Source of the DNA: Bordetella parapertussis
GTDB lineage: Bacteria > Pseudomonadota > Gammaproteobacteria > Burkholderiales > Burkholderiaceae_B
Direction of reading: 5' to 3'
Assembly: GCA_945862495.1 (NCBI GenBank)
Contig: CAMAYM010000002.1
Coordinates: 1-64,000 of the forward strand
Length of the DNA stretch: 64,000 nucleotides
In this document: piece after piece, positions 53,679-62,150 of the stretch
Layout of the letters: every line of letters begins with the position of its first letter
How positions within the stretch are numbered: position 1 is the stretch's first letter
Translations under genes and position numbers: made by a program
The notes under the pieces: generated by a model
Told to the model about the DNA's origin: nothing
Seen by the model: only the letters and a program-made list of their open reading frames with translations
The model's database searches: none

Positions 53679-53684
53679 GATGAC

Positions 53685-54671
53685 TTATGGATTGAGGACG
53701 ATATTGGCCGCTTTGCCGATTTCTTTATTCGAGTTGTAGTCTTTTTTGACATACTCTTGAAACGCAGCACGGTCCATGGGAATAATTTCCACACCGAGTG
53801 CCTTAAAGCGTTCTTTCACACTGTCACGCTCAAGTGTGTCTTTCAACGCTTTGGTTAGCTTATCCACGACAGGTTGTGGCATGCCTTTTGGTCCAAAAAT
53901 ACCGGTGTAGGTCATCATGTCAAAATCTTTGACGCCGAGTTCTTCAAACGTTGGCACGTTAGGGAGTAAGGGTGAGCGCGTCTTGCCTGTTTGCGCCAAC
54001 GGAATCAGTGCGCCACTCTTGATGTGCTGAAGTGATGCGGTGAGCTGATCCATCATCGTGTCCACCTGGCCGCCGATCACATCGACCAAGGCTGGACCAC
54101 TTCCTTTGTAGGGAATGTGATTGAGTTTGATGCCCATTTTTAGCGCGAGCAATTCGAGTGCAAGGTGCTGAGTCGAGCCGTTACCGGCTGAACCAACAGA
54201 AATAGGATTTTTGTCTGTTTTGGCGCGTGCTGCAAAATCAGCAAAATTTTTCATCGGGCCTTTGGCTGAGGCACTCAACACAATCGGCACGGCATGAATG
54301 GGCCCAATTGCGACTAAGTCAGTCACGGGGTTGTAGGGCGATGTCGTTGTGAGCGCAGGGGCAATTGAGATTGAACCACTTGAGCCCAAGAGTAATGTGT
54401 AGCCGTCAGGATTCGACTTCACGACACCAGTGCTACCAATAAAACCACCTGCACCGGGCTTGTTTTCGACAATGACCTGCTGACCGAGCAGTTCGGACAT
54501 CGTGGGGGCAACGCCACGTGCTGTAATGTCAACGTTACCGCCTGGCGCCCAAGGCACTACCAGTTTGATGGGCTGTTTTGGGAAGTCCTGTGCCTGGGCC
54601 TGTGGGCCCACAGCAAAACCAAAGGCGCTGATCGTCAACGCCAGGCTGGGTAGAAGTCTAGATAGTTTCAT
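53685..54671 (-). CDS. Bug-family (TctC-like) periplasmic solute-binding protein
   Basis: 328 residues, complete. A signal peptide ends at Ala-Gln-Ala-Gln, near residue 29. The family blocks are PIKLVVPWAPGGNVDITARG, QQVIVENKPGAGGFIGSTGV, GNGSTQHLALELLALKMG and HIPYKGSGPALVDVIGGQVD, with ERDSVKERFKALGVEIIPMD at the end. The ligand is probably a carboxylate, perhaps the substrate of the amidohydrolase operon that it starts. The start at 54671 follows GGAGACC. A 7-bp inverted repeat (AGCGTTT-N5-AAACGCT, 54702-54720) lies in its leader. A 13-bp tandem repeat is found further upstream, towards the divergent DapA-like gene. Confidence 0.93.
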   Translation of the reverse strand: MKLSRLLPSLALTISAFGFAVGPQAQAQDFPKQPIKLVVPWAPGGNVDITARGVAPTMSELLGQQVIVENKPGAGGFIGSTGVVKSNPDGYTLLLGSSGSISIAPALTTTSPYNPVTDLVAIGPIHAVPIVLSASAKGPMKNFADFAARAKTDKNPISVGSAGNGSTQHLALELLALKMGIKLNHIPYKGSGPALVDVIGGQVDTMMDQLTASLQHIKSGALIPLAQTGKTRSPLLPNVPTFEELGVKDFDMMTYTGIFGPKGMPQPVVDKLTKALKDTLERDSVKERFKALGVEIIPMDRAAFQEYVKKDYNSNKEIGKAANIVLNP

Positions 54672-54850
54672 TGTGGTCTCCGTGTTGTTGGGAGAGCGCC
54701 AAGCGTTTGAAAGAAACGCTCCGAAGCCCGAGCAACTGTTTTTGGTATCGCTTAGACTATTGGTTTTAGGGGCAGGGCGCAAGCCATTTCTAGCGCATTC
54801 TTTATGCTAACGTAACGCGCACTGCAATCCTCTGGGTATACCCTGCCTGG

Positions 54851-54876
54851 ATCGTTTAACCGAATCGTTTAACCGA
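54851..54876. repeat. 13-bp perfect tandem direct repeat, with degenerate third copy
   Basis: ATCGTTTAACCGA is repeated twice without a gap (54851-54863 and 54864-54876), and AGCGTCCAACAGG follows as a poor third copy. It lies between the divergent Bug receptor and the DapA-like gene, 37 bases before the latter. It could be an operator with direct repeats or a slippage product. Confidence 0.85.
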
Positions 54877-54912
54877 AGCGTCCAACAGGTTCGCAAAGAG
54901 ACAAGGAATAAA

Positions 54913-55848
54913 GTGAATACATTTAACGAGACTGCCGAAGGCGTCTACCTCATTACCGTCACCCCATTCAAGGACAACGGCGAGCTTGACCTGCCCAGTA
55001 CCGATCGTATGGTGGATTTCTGCCTGGAGCGCGGTGTGACGGGCCTAACGATTTTGGGCATCATGGGCGAAGCCACCAAGCTGACCGCCGAAGAGTCCCG
55101 TCAATTTGTGCGTCAAGTGCTCGCCCGCGTACAGGGTAAAGTGCCTGTCGTGGTTGGTGCCTCGGCCGCTGGTTTCGCGCCGATGAGCGAGTTGACCAAA
55201 AGTGTGATGGACATGGGTGCCGCCGGCGTCATGGTCGCACCACCGTCGAGCGTACGGACGGATGATCAGATTTGTAGTTACTTCGACATGGTGACCGAGA
55301 CCCTCGGACCCGACGTACCGTGGTGCTTGCAGGATCACCCGACCTCAACCGGCGTACAGATGTCCTCAGGCGTCGTATTGCGCATTTTGAAAAACTCACC
55401 TACCTGCGTCATGCTCAAGCATGAGGACTTCCCCGGTCTGGCCAAGCTTTCGGCTGTGCGCACCGCGATGGAAAAAGGTGATCTGCGCAAAATCTCGATT
55501 TTGACCGGAAATGGTGGCGGATTGTTTCTGCCCGAAGAGCTGGTGCGTGGCGCCAACGGTGCGATGACAGGTTTTGCTTATCCCGAGATGATGATCGACG
55601 TATGCAATGCCTACAAGGCAGGTAATGTGGATCGTGCCTTTGATATTTTTGATGCGTACTTGCCGTTGGCACGCTATGAGCAGCAGGCCGGCATTGGCTT
55701 GGCAGTTCGCAAGCATATCTTGGCACAGCGCGGCGCGATTGCTTCGGCTGCCGTCAGAAAGCCTGGACCCAAGCTTTCCGCGCTCGACTTGGCTGACATC
55801 GCACGGCTTATTTCCAGACAAGAGAAAAGACTCGCAGCGTTGGGTTGA
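54913..55848 (+). CDS. Dihydrodipicolinate synthase family protein with altered active site
   Basis: 311 residues, TIM barrel of the DapA/NanA family. The Schiff-base Lys is Lys169 in CVMLKHEDFPG. The pyruvate-binding Gly-Thr-Thr-Gly-Glu loop reads GIMGEATKLTAEE (residues 49-61), so both Thr are changed, and the usual catalytic Tyr is Gln140 in LQDHPTSTG. The reaction is therefore probably not DHDPS. The start is GTG with AAGGA upstream. It is followed by an RraA-like aldolase gene after 59 bases. Together with the divergent Bug and amidohydrolase genes it suggests breakdown of a hydroxy- or oxo-dicarboxylate. Confidence 0.85.
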   Translation: MNTFNETAEGVYLITVTPFKDNGELDLPSTDRMVDFCLERGVTGLTILGIMGEATKLTAEESRQFVRQVLARVQGKVPVVVGASAAGFAPMSELTKSVMDMGAAGVMVAPPSSVRTDDQICSYFDMVTETLGPDVPWCLQDHPTSTGVQMSSGVVLRILKNSPTCVMLKHEDFPGLAKLSAVRTAMEKGDLRKISILTGNGGGLFLPEELVRGANGAMTGFAYPEMMIDVCNAYKAGNVDRAFDIFDAYLPLARYEQQAGIGLAVRKHILAQRGAIASAAVRKPGPKLSALDLADIARLISRQEKRLAALG

Positions 55849-55907
55849 TTCACCGCAACGTTTAATTTTTAAAACACCTCATCACGTTAGTGACCCGGAG
55901 AGTACTC

Positions 55908-56621
55908 ATGGTAGATATGCACATTGATCCCAAGGTAAGAGATATCCTTGCTGGAATTTCCACCGCAACCTTGACAACAATTTTGCTCAAGAAAGGTTTG
56001 CGTAACGTCTGGATGCGTGGGACGAAGCCCATCCGTGCCGGTCAGCCGCGTTTGGTCGCGCGTGCGTTTACCTTGCGCTTTGTACCTGCCCGCGAGGACT
56101 TGGCGACACCCGAGTCCTGGTCGTCACCTAAATCGACACGCGGCGCGATCGAAGACATGCCCGAAGGTTGTATCGCCGTGGTGGATTCGATGGGTGTACA
56201 GGACGCCGGTATTTTTGGTGATATCTTGTGCGCACGGATGGCAAAAAAGAAAGTCGCAGCTCTGGTGACGGACGGTGTCGTGCGCGATTTGGCGGGTGTG
56301 CTCGGTACAGGGCTGCCAGTTTGGTGCTCGGGCGCTGCTGCACCGCCATCCGTTGCAGGTTTGACCTTTGTGGATTGGCAGCAACCAATCGGTTGTGGTG
56401 GTGTAGCCGTGTTCCCAGGCGATGTCGTGGTGGTGGATGATGATGGCGCAGTCCTGATTCCAGCCGCATTGCTCGATGATGTGGTGACCAGTGCAGCCGC
56501 TCAAGAACAACTTGAAAACTGGATCATGAGTCAGGTCGAAAAAGGCCATGCGTTGCCAGGGCTATATCCGCCCAACGCAGAAAACCTGGCACGCTACAAG
56601 GCTGAAACAGGTCAGAAATAA
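55908..56621 (+). CDS. RraA-like family protein, probable 4-hydroxy-4-methyl-2-oxoglutarate-type aldolase
   Basis: 237 residues. The family contains RNase E inhibitors and aldolases for 4-carboxy-4-hydroxy-2-oxoadipate and HMG. The aldolase motif is ALVTDGVVRDLAGVLGTGLP, with Gly-Asp/Asp-Gly metal sites, and GIFGDILCARMAKKK supports the loop. CSGAAAPPSVAGLTFVDW and PGDVVVVDDDGAVLIPAAL are the remaining family blocks. Start 55908 follows GGAGAG; an in-frame GTG at 55890 is less likely. Downstream is a strong terminator. Association with the DapA-like gene, amidohydrolase and CMD genes fits an aldolase step of a dicarboxylate pathway (inference). Confidence 0.87.
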   Translation: MVDMHIDPKVRDILAGISTATLTTILLKKGLRNVWMRGTKPIRAGQPRLVARAFTLRFVPAREDLATPESWSSPKSTRGAIEDMPEGCIAVVDSMGVQDAGIFGDILCARMAKKKVAALVTDGVVRDLAGVLGTGLPVWCSGAAAPPSVAGLTFVDWQQPIGCGGVAVFPGDVVVVDDDGAVLIPAALLDDVVTSAAAQEQLENWIMSQVEKGHALPGLYPPNAENLARYKAETGQK

Positions 56622-56646
56622 TTAAGCTGAGTTTTTTAGTGCGTTC

Positions 56647-56674
56647 AAAGGCCTGCACCTTAATGCAGGCCTTT
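56647..56674. terminator. Bidirectional terminator after the RraA-like gene
   Basis: AAAGGCCTGCA and TGCAGGCCTTT form an 11-bp perfect stem with a six-base loop, with TTTTTT on the plus strand and A/T on the other side. It also contains the last codon of the convergent PAP2 gene. Confidence 0.92.
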
Positions 56675-57496
56675 TTTATGCTGAGGACCAAAAGAGCGCC
56701 AGGTAAACCAGGCAATACTGATGCTTGCGATGGCAGCAGCGACCCATTGCGCGGGTTTGGTTTGTGGGAAATCAATCGTCGTCGTCAATAAGATATAGAC
56801 GCCCACCAAGCCAGCCACGCTGATGATGCGCATCAACCATGCTTGCGGGACTAAGGCGTGCGCGGGGATGGATTTTGTCAGCCAAGCGCCGGCGATCCCG
56901 CTAAATAGGCCCACTGCAGCACCTGCACACACATCGGCAGGCCAATGTGCACCGACTGCAATACGCGCCAAGCCAGCCAGCGTCGCGGCAACAAACAGCC
57001 AGCGATAGGCGCTGCGTTTGTGTACTTCTAGCGAAAAATAAAAAGCCGTCAATATCGCAAAAGCCGTCAGCGTATGACCGGAAGGCATTGAAAAATACGT
57101 CAGCGTTTTGCCTATGATATAAAAACTTGAGGGATCCAAAATCGCAGCAGGGCGGGGCATTTCTAAAGCTTGTTTCAATACATTCGAGAGAATACCGGAG
57201 ATCGCACCACCCACGAGCGCTGCAGGCAGTAAGCGCGGTGCAAGCACCAATAAGGGACACGCCAACGCGAACACCCCCCAACCGTTACCCAGCATATTAA
57301 AACTTGCCCAAAAAATTTCTGGCAACACATGCGCGACACGATTGAGCTGAAGAAACAATTGGGGTTCTGGCGCAAACAACCACAAGCCAAGCCAGACGGC
57401 GAGGGGGACCAGGCACCAGAGAAAGTCTTTGGCATACACAGTCTGGATGGTGCGCGCTGAGGCGTTGCCCTGTGGAGTAGAGGTGTCCTGACTCAT
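56660..57496 (-). CDS. PAP2-family membrane phosphatase
   Basis: 278 residues, with about six hydrophobic helices. The three motifs of the family are present: KQALEMPRPA (Lys-x6-Arg-Pro), MPSGHTLTAFAI, and RIAVGAHWPADVCAGAAVG. PAP2 enzymes remove phosphate from lipids such as undecaprenyl diphosphate or phosphatidic acid, on the periplasmic side. It starts with an ATGA overlap on the GT9 gene and is thus translated with it. Together with GT39, flippase-like and GT9 genes it may form a set that handles a lipid-linked sugar. Its stop lies within a shared terminator. Confidence 0.9.
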   Translation of the reverse strand: MSQDTSTPQGNASARTIQTVYAKDFLWCLVPLAVWLGLWLFAPEPQLFLQLNRVAHVLPEIFWASFNMLGNGWGVFALACPLLVLAPRLLPAALVGGAISGILSNVLKQALEMPRPAAILDPSSFYIIGKTLTYFSMPSGHTLTAFAILTAFYFSLEVHKRSAYRWLFVAATLAGLARIAVGAHWPADVCAGAAVGLFSGIAGAWLTKSIPAHALVPQAWLMRIISVAGLVGVYILLTTTIDFPQTKPAQWVAAAIASISIAWFTWRSFGPQHKKGLH

Positions 57497-58740
57497 GCGC
57501 GGGCAGCCTCAAACTGAATTGCCACTTTTTCCATCACTTGAGAAACTGAGATAGCCTGCATGCAGACATTGTTTGAACAAGGCGTCTTGCGATGATTGGC
57601 GGCACTCACGCAAGGCGAGCAGGCGAGTTGGGCAGTGATCGGGATAGACTTGCCGAGCGAACCATACAGCGCAGGGGTCTCAGGTCCAAACAATACGACG
57701 GTATGCAGATTGGTCACAGAAGAAAAGTGACCGGGCCCCGAGTCGTTTGTCACCATGACATCGGCAAGGCTATAAAGCGCAGGGAGCTCAGAAAAAGATA
57801 CTTGGCCGGCAAAATTGAGTGCGGTGGCAACCTTGGCACCCACGCGAACATGTTCAACGTATTCAAACTCAGCTGGCGATCCCGTGATCAGAATGAGACT
57901 GTCCGGCCATTTGCGATGTAGTTCGACAATCAGCGCAGAAAAACGCTCTGGTGCCCAGCGCCGTTGCACTAAGAGCTCACTCGCATTGGGGTTGACCAAA
58001 AACAATGGCTGAGTCCCGAGCTTGAAGGCGCATTGTGCTTGAGCGGCCAGCTGTTCGATACGTGCGAGCACCGTTTGTAGCACGGCCGGCTCAATGACGG
58101 CTTGTGCGATCTTGATCGCGTCGTCAGAGATATGAATTTTGCTAAAGGGTGTTTCTTGTTCGGTCGCAAAGGCCGCATGAATCAGCGACAAGAAGTTTTT
58201 GGCGATATGAATATGAGGGTTGTAATGCACCTTGAGCGTCAGCATATTGCCGCGCCACAAGCCTTCGCCATGAAAGATGTGATAGCCGACGCGACGGCGC
58301 GCACCGCAAAGACCTGTTAAGAGCGCGGTAAAACGCGAGAACAGTTCTAAGTCGATAACGGTGTCTATGTTGCGCCTGCGCGCCCAAAAAAGAAATCTCA
58401 GCGTATCAAGCGCGAGCGAAACAACCGAGCTGGAATCAATCGTAAACACATTGTTAGCAGGGACTGTATTGAGCAAACTCAAACTGGCGCGATTACTTTT
58501 GAAAATCAAAAAGAAAATTTCAGCGCCGCGTGCTTGCGCATTGCGCATGGCGGGATCAACGATGATCGCACTCCCCATCTCGGAAAGCTCGATAAACAAG
58601 ATTTTTCGCGGTGCGCGAGCGGGCCCAGTAAATAGACGCGTGAACCAGTCGAATAGCATGACAAACGGGGTAAATAAAGCGCAAAGCGGCACACCGACGC
58701 GATGGTCGATGGAGCGCATGGTGTCAACACTGAGGCTCAT
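57493..58740 (-). CDS. Glycosyltransferase family 9 protein (heptosyltransferase-like)
   Basis: 415 residues, GT-B fold. GT9 enzymes add heptose to the LPS core. The N-terminal domain has KILFIELSEMGSAIIVDPAM, and the C-terminal nucleotide-binding domain has LFLVNPNASELLVQRRW and VMVTNDSGPGHFSSVTNLHT with LFGPETPALYGSLG. A cysteine-rich block near residues 375-397 (ACSPCVSAANHRKTPC) is typical of this group of family members. The N-terminus adds a hydrophobic region at 15-45, suggesting membrane association. The sugar and acceptor are unknown. It lies between the flippase-like gene (12 bases) and the PAP2 gene (overlap). Confidence 0.88.
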   Translation of the reverse strand: MSLSVDTMRSIDHRVGVPLCALFTPFVMLFDWFTRLFTGPARAPRKILFIELSEMGSAIIVDPAMRNAQARGAEIFFLIFKSNRASLSLLNTVPANNVFTIDSSSVVSLALDTLRFLFWARRRNIDTVIDLELFSRFTALLTGLCGARRRVGYHIFHGEGLWRGNMLTLKVHYNPHIHIAKNFLSLIHAAFATEQETPFSKIHISDDAIKIAQAVIEPAVLQTVLARIEQLAAQAQCAFKLGTQPLFLVNPNASELLVQRRWAPERFSALIVELHRKWPDSLILITGSPAEFEYVEHVRVGAKVATALNFAGQVSFSELPALYSLADVMVTNDSGPGHFSSVTNLHTVVLFGPETPALYGSLGKSIPITAQLACSPCVSAANHRKTPCSNNVCMQAISVSQVMEKVAIQFEAARA

Positions 58741-58752
58741 AGGTTAGACATT

Positions 58753-59829
58753 TTAAAGATTTTTTGAAGAGGGTTGCGTTACGCTGTCAGAGTCTTCACG
58801 CTTGCGCCTCAAGAGTGACAGGGCACCAGGCAGGTAGGTCGCGAGTGTCACGATACCAAAGCTCACTGAAGCGAGAACCGTTATGCCACTGTCGATCCCC
58901 CACAGCGCTAAGGTGGCGGAAAGTGTTGCCTCACGCAACCCCCAACCAGAAATACTAATCGGCAGCATCATGAGCAGAGCCAGTGCAGGCATGCCAATCA
59001 TGAGCGCAGAAAAGGGCGCGCTTACGCCAAAGGCTTTGAGGCAGCACCAAAAGCTGGTCAGCGCTAAAAGATGTGTCAAGACAGAAATAAGGAGTTGAGG
59101 AAAGACGGTGGGCCAACCTAGCCCAGTTTTGAGCGCAAACATGGCCTGTGGCATACCAACTTTGTTGAGTATGCGCTGAATCAAATCTCGGCTGATGCGT
59201 ACGTTTAATAAGATTGCGGCCGCCACTGCGGCGCACAACATTGCGGCGAGTATCCACCAACCTAGGGACTGTCCCCAAGGAGCGAGCATCGCCCCTCCAA
59301 CAATCAGACCACAGGCGCCCACGATGTTGTTCGCGAGCAAACCGAGTCCACGGTCCAGAGCGACGCTAAAAAAACCTAAACGTAAGCGAGGAGTGGCACG
59401 ATTGAGTGCGATAGGGTCGTGGAGTTCTTGCTGAAGGGTTTGGGTCTGCTCGTGCACCACGTTTCGCTTGTCTGGATGACTATTGGCGTTGGCATGATAG
59501 GGTCGACTGCCTTCGACTGCACGATAGCTGTCGCCCCCGATCGTGCTGGGCAGACCCTGGTTGATCAGGCCGCCGGCAAAATAAAGGGTGATGTAGTCTT
59601 GCACGGGACGATAGAGTTTGACACTACGCATCAGCCAGCCCCAACGCAAGACCGCTAAAAGATTGGTGAGTACTAGTAGGACTAACGCAAGCGCAAACCA
59701 TACAGGTTGGATGGCGATCTTGGTGTCTCTCAGTGCCTGCCAGTCGATGCTGCGTGTCGCGAGCCAGAGCAGGGCGATGGAAAGCACGACACGGATATAA
59801 GGCCAGAGTTTTTTAAAAATTTGTTTCAA
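58753..59829 (-). CDS. Flippase-like integral membrane protein (UPF0104/LPG synthase transmembrane family)
   Basis: About 358 residues if translation starts at TTG 59829, just after the GT39 stop; the longest frame would start at 59955 and overlap GT39 by over 100 bases. The start is thus uncertain. Hydrophobic helices alternate with GGLINQGLPSTIGGDSYRA, the conserved Gly-Gly-Asp region, and ISISGWGLREATLSATLALW near the C-terminus. Between these, about 40 extra polar residues (EGSRPYHANANSHPDK onward) form an insertion not usual in the family. Family members are thought to flip lipids or lipid-linked sugars. It is placed within an envelope sugar-transfer cluster. Confidence 0.82.
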   Translation of the reverse strand: MKQIFKKLWPYIRVVLSIALLWLATRSIDWQALRDTKIAIQPVWFALALVLLVLTNLLAVLRWGWLMRSVKLYRPVQDYITLYFAGGLINQGLPSTIGGDSYRAVEGSRPYHANANSHPDKRNVVHEQTQTLQQELHDPIALNRATPRLRLGFFSVALDRGLGLLANNIVGACGLIVGGAMLAPWGQSLGWWILAAMLCAAVAAAILLNVRISRDLIQRILNKVGMPQAMFALKTGLGWPTVFPQLLISVLTHLLALTSFWCCLKAFGVSAPFSALMIGMPALALLMMLPISISGWGLREATLSATLALWGIDSGITVLASVSFGIVTLATYLPGALSLLRRKREDSDSVTQPSSKNL

Positions 59830-59839
59830 GGCAAGCGCT

Positions 59840-61381
59840 TTATTGAGGAGTGCCCGGGGTGGTGCCCCAGTGACGACAATGGTAAAAATCAAAGCGTGAG
59901 ATTTGACGCTCGAAGCGTTTTGCTTCAAAGGTGCCAATGAGTCGGCACGATTCAAACTCTCCCGGCTTGGTCGGTAGCTCGTACTTTACTTGTGACCAGT
60001 TTACAAAAAGGCTGTCCGACCCGGGCGCAATATTCCCAAACCAGAGGTCAAACTGATCGAAACGGCTGTCCAGCACGTGGACCGGCAGAGGTCTGGCGTA
60101 CCAGGCGAGGCGACTGCCAAGTGTCCAGTTTTTGACAGAAAGGGACTTGAGGTCGTGCGTCAAGGCAAGTTCGCGGGCATGTCGGCCCGCCTGATCCCAG
60201 CCCCACAGATCGGCAAGCGGATTTTTACGTGATAGAGGGTGCTCCGCGGACAATCCGGGGATCCCAACGAAAAATAAGGCGGCAAAGGCGATCAGACAGA
60301 TGACGACCTGGGCTCGGATAAACGCCAAAATGAGCGCCTTGTGCCCACTGGCCCAGCGTTGCGCGAGCGCGAGGGCCGCAAAAGGGGTCATTGCCAGCCA
60401 GGCAGGTGCCGTCCAATGCGGTAGGCTCCCGCCCCCCCCCGACAACAGACCTGTCACGACAAAGGGAATAAAGAAAAACAACAGAAGCCCAGCATAGAGC
60501 CATTGGCGGGCTTGAATGATCTGGCGTGTGGCGAGATACCCACCTAAAAATAGCAAGGGGCCATACGCGACGAGCTGTATCCCTATAAACGCTGCGAGCC
60601 TTTTTGCTTGCCAAGCGCCACCACTGCCGTGCTTGAGTTGATAGGCAAAAGAAATCCACTCATTTTGTGCATTCCAGATCAGCACAGGACTAATGAAGAT
60701 AAGCGCTAAGAGGGCCGCGAGCCAAGGGCCGCTGGTCCAGAGCACGCGCACCCCGCGTGCCATCAGGAGTGTCACAATCACGGCTAAAGCAGGCAATACT
60801 GCGGTGTATTTGGATAGGCCGGCCAGTCCGAGCAGGGCACCGAGTGCCAGCCACCGTGGCCATTGGCGCTGTTGTGCGTCGACTTGTGCCAGGCTGAGCG
60901 TCAGAGACATCAGCAACAGCACGCACACCATGAGCAGGCTGTCTGGCAATAGACCAACGGCCAGAACATGCATCACTGGGGCCAGCAAGACTAACCCGAC
61001 CGCCCAGAGCCCGACGGTATCGCGCTTGAGAGACTGTGCGACACCGGGTGCCGGCTCAGAGGCGCGTTGGTCGAATAGCCGCATGGCCAACTGCCGGGCC
61101 AGCAAACTCGATACCAACCAAAAGGCCTGTGGAATCAGACGGATCACACTGTCCGGAGCACCTGCAGCCACCAAGGGCCATTGAATCCAGCCCACCATGG
61201 GTGGATGATCGAAATAGCTCCAATCAGGCTTGGCCGCGTACAGGACATAGTGGGCTTCGTCGACGGACAGCGTCAGCAGAAAGCCAAACCCCACATGGAT
61301 CAACACGCCTAGCAGCAGTAAACGGCTTAAGGTGATGAGATGCGAGGTCCTCGGGACGTTGCGGGCACCATGGGTGTTCAC
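59840..61381 (-). CDS. Glycosyltransferase family 39 protein (ArnT/PMT-like)
   Basis: 513 residues, 10-12 hydrophobic helices and a short C-terminal soluble part. GT39 enzymes such as ArnT transfer a sugar from a polyprenyl-phosphate carrier to lipid A or protein in the periplasm. The conserved first-loop motif is LSVDEAHYVLYAAKPDWSY, followed by FDHPPMVGWIQW; the Asp-Glu pair is catalytic. The start is GTG at 61381; no better codon is seen. It is upstream of the flippase-like gene on the same strand, with ten bases between. The sugar donor gene (for example an arnC-like GT2) is not in the window. Confidence 0.88.
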   Translation of the reverse strand: MNTHGARNVPRTSHLITLSRLLLLGVLIHVGFGFLLTLSVDEAHYVLYAAKPDWSYFDHPPMVGWIQWPLVAAGAPDSVIRLIPQAFWLVSSLLARQLAMRLFDQRASEPAPGVAQSLKRDTVGLWAVGLVLLAPVMHVLAVGLLPDSLLMVCVLLLMSLTLSLAQVDAQQRQWPRWLALGALLGLAGLSKYTAVLPALAVIVTLLMARGVRVLWTSGPWLAALLALIFISPVLIWNAQNEWISFAYQLKHGSGGAWQAKRLAAFIGIQLVAYGPLLFLGGYLATRQIIQARQWLYAGLLLFFFIPFVVTGLLSGGGGSLPHWTAPAWLAMTPFAALALAQRWASGHKALILAFIRAQVVICLIAFAALFFVGIPGLSAEHPLSRKNPLADLWGWDQAGRHARELALTHDLKSLSVKNWTLGSRLAWYARPLPVHVLDSRFDQFDLWFGNIAPGSDSLFVNWSQVKYELPTKPGEFESCRLIGTFEAKRFERQISRFDFYHCRHWGTTPGTPQ

Positions 61382-61400
61382 GTGAAATGAATGGCCCGGT

Positions 61401-62129
61401 TTATTTGATCAGGACAGGAAATACGCGCCATGTCACTTGTCGTTTGCCATCTTCTGTAACAACTTTGGCATTGGCGCGGGTTGCGGTAAAGCCTGCAGGA
61501 AGATCGGTTGTGCCTGTCACGTGCAGATAGTGATTAAGCTTGATCGCGATACGAGGCAATACAATCGTCTCAACCCGCCCATTGGCATAGCGCCCTTCAA
61601 AAGACAGTTCGATCCAGCCCTTGAACTCTGGTTTTTGCGCATTTTCTTGTAATAACCACACCAGATAAGAAAGCTTAGTGGCGTTTTTTTCTTGGGTAAA
61701 TATGCTGGTGCTGACACCGATCGGACCATAGCGTGGATCGAAGGTGAGGGTCTGCGCAAACACATTGAGTTGTTCGCGCAGAGGACCGATCAGCGATTCG
61801 GCTGCAGATAAACTACTTTTAAGCTGATTGATTTGCGCATCGCGGACCTGTACTTCGCTGTCGAGCACTTTTTGAGAGGCATCAACGCGTGTTTGCAGGG
61901 ATTGTTTTTCAACAGAAAGATTTTTTAGCTCTTCGGTGAGCTTTTGTGTCTCGGCAAGAGACAGACGCTTTTCACTATAACTAGCTTGTAAAAAAAGAAC
62001 ACCACCACCACCGAGCACGATACCCAATAAAAACAGGATTAACCAGCTCGGTAAGCCGCGTGAGCCGCGCCGGGTATCGTACGGTGCAGGCTTAAATATC
62101 GCACGTTTAGCTTGAACACGAATGACCAT
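61401..62129 (-). CDS. DUF6776-type single-pass membrane protein
   Basis: 242 residues. A basic cytoplasmic tail of 25 residues precedes one transmembrane helix (PSWLILFLLGIVLGGGGVLF). Then follow a coiled coil at about residues 55-115 (KRLSLAETQKLTEELKNLS) and a beta-rich C-terminal domain (SLVWLL region and KGWIELSFEGRYANG). This is the pattern that I associate with DUF6776, by recollection and not by search. It may be an envelope structural protein. It starts after GGAG and lies 21 bases from murU and 19 bases from the GT39 gene on the same strand. Confidence 0.7.
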   Translation of the reverse strand: MVIRVQAKRAIFKPAPYDTRRGSRGLPSWLILFLLGIVLGGGGVLFLQASYSEKRLSLAETQKLTEELKNLSVEKQSLQTRVDASQKVLDSEVQVRDAQINQLKSSLSAAESLIGPLREQLNVFAQTLTFDPRYGPIGVSTSIFTQEKNATKLSYLVWLLQENAQKPEFKGWIELSFEGRYANGRVETIVLPRIAIKLNHYLHVTGTTDLPAGFTATRANAKVVTEDGKRQVTWRVFPVLIK

Positions 62130-62150
62130 CTCTTTCTCCGCAAACGGACC

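Noticed and set aside
59830..59955. ATG or alternative start at 59955 for the flippase-like gene
   Set aside because: It would overlap the GT39 gene by more than 100 bases and lacks family-like sequence there.
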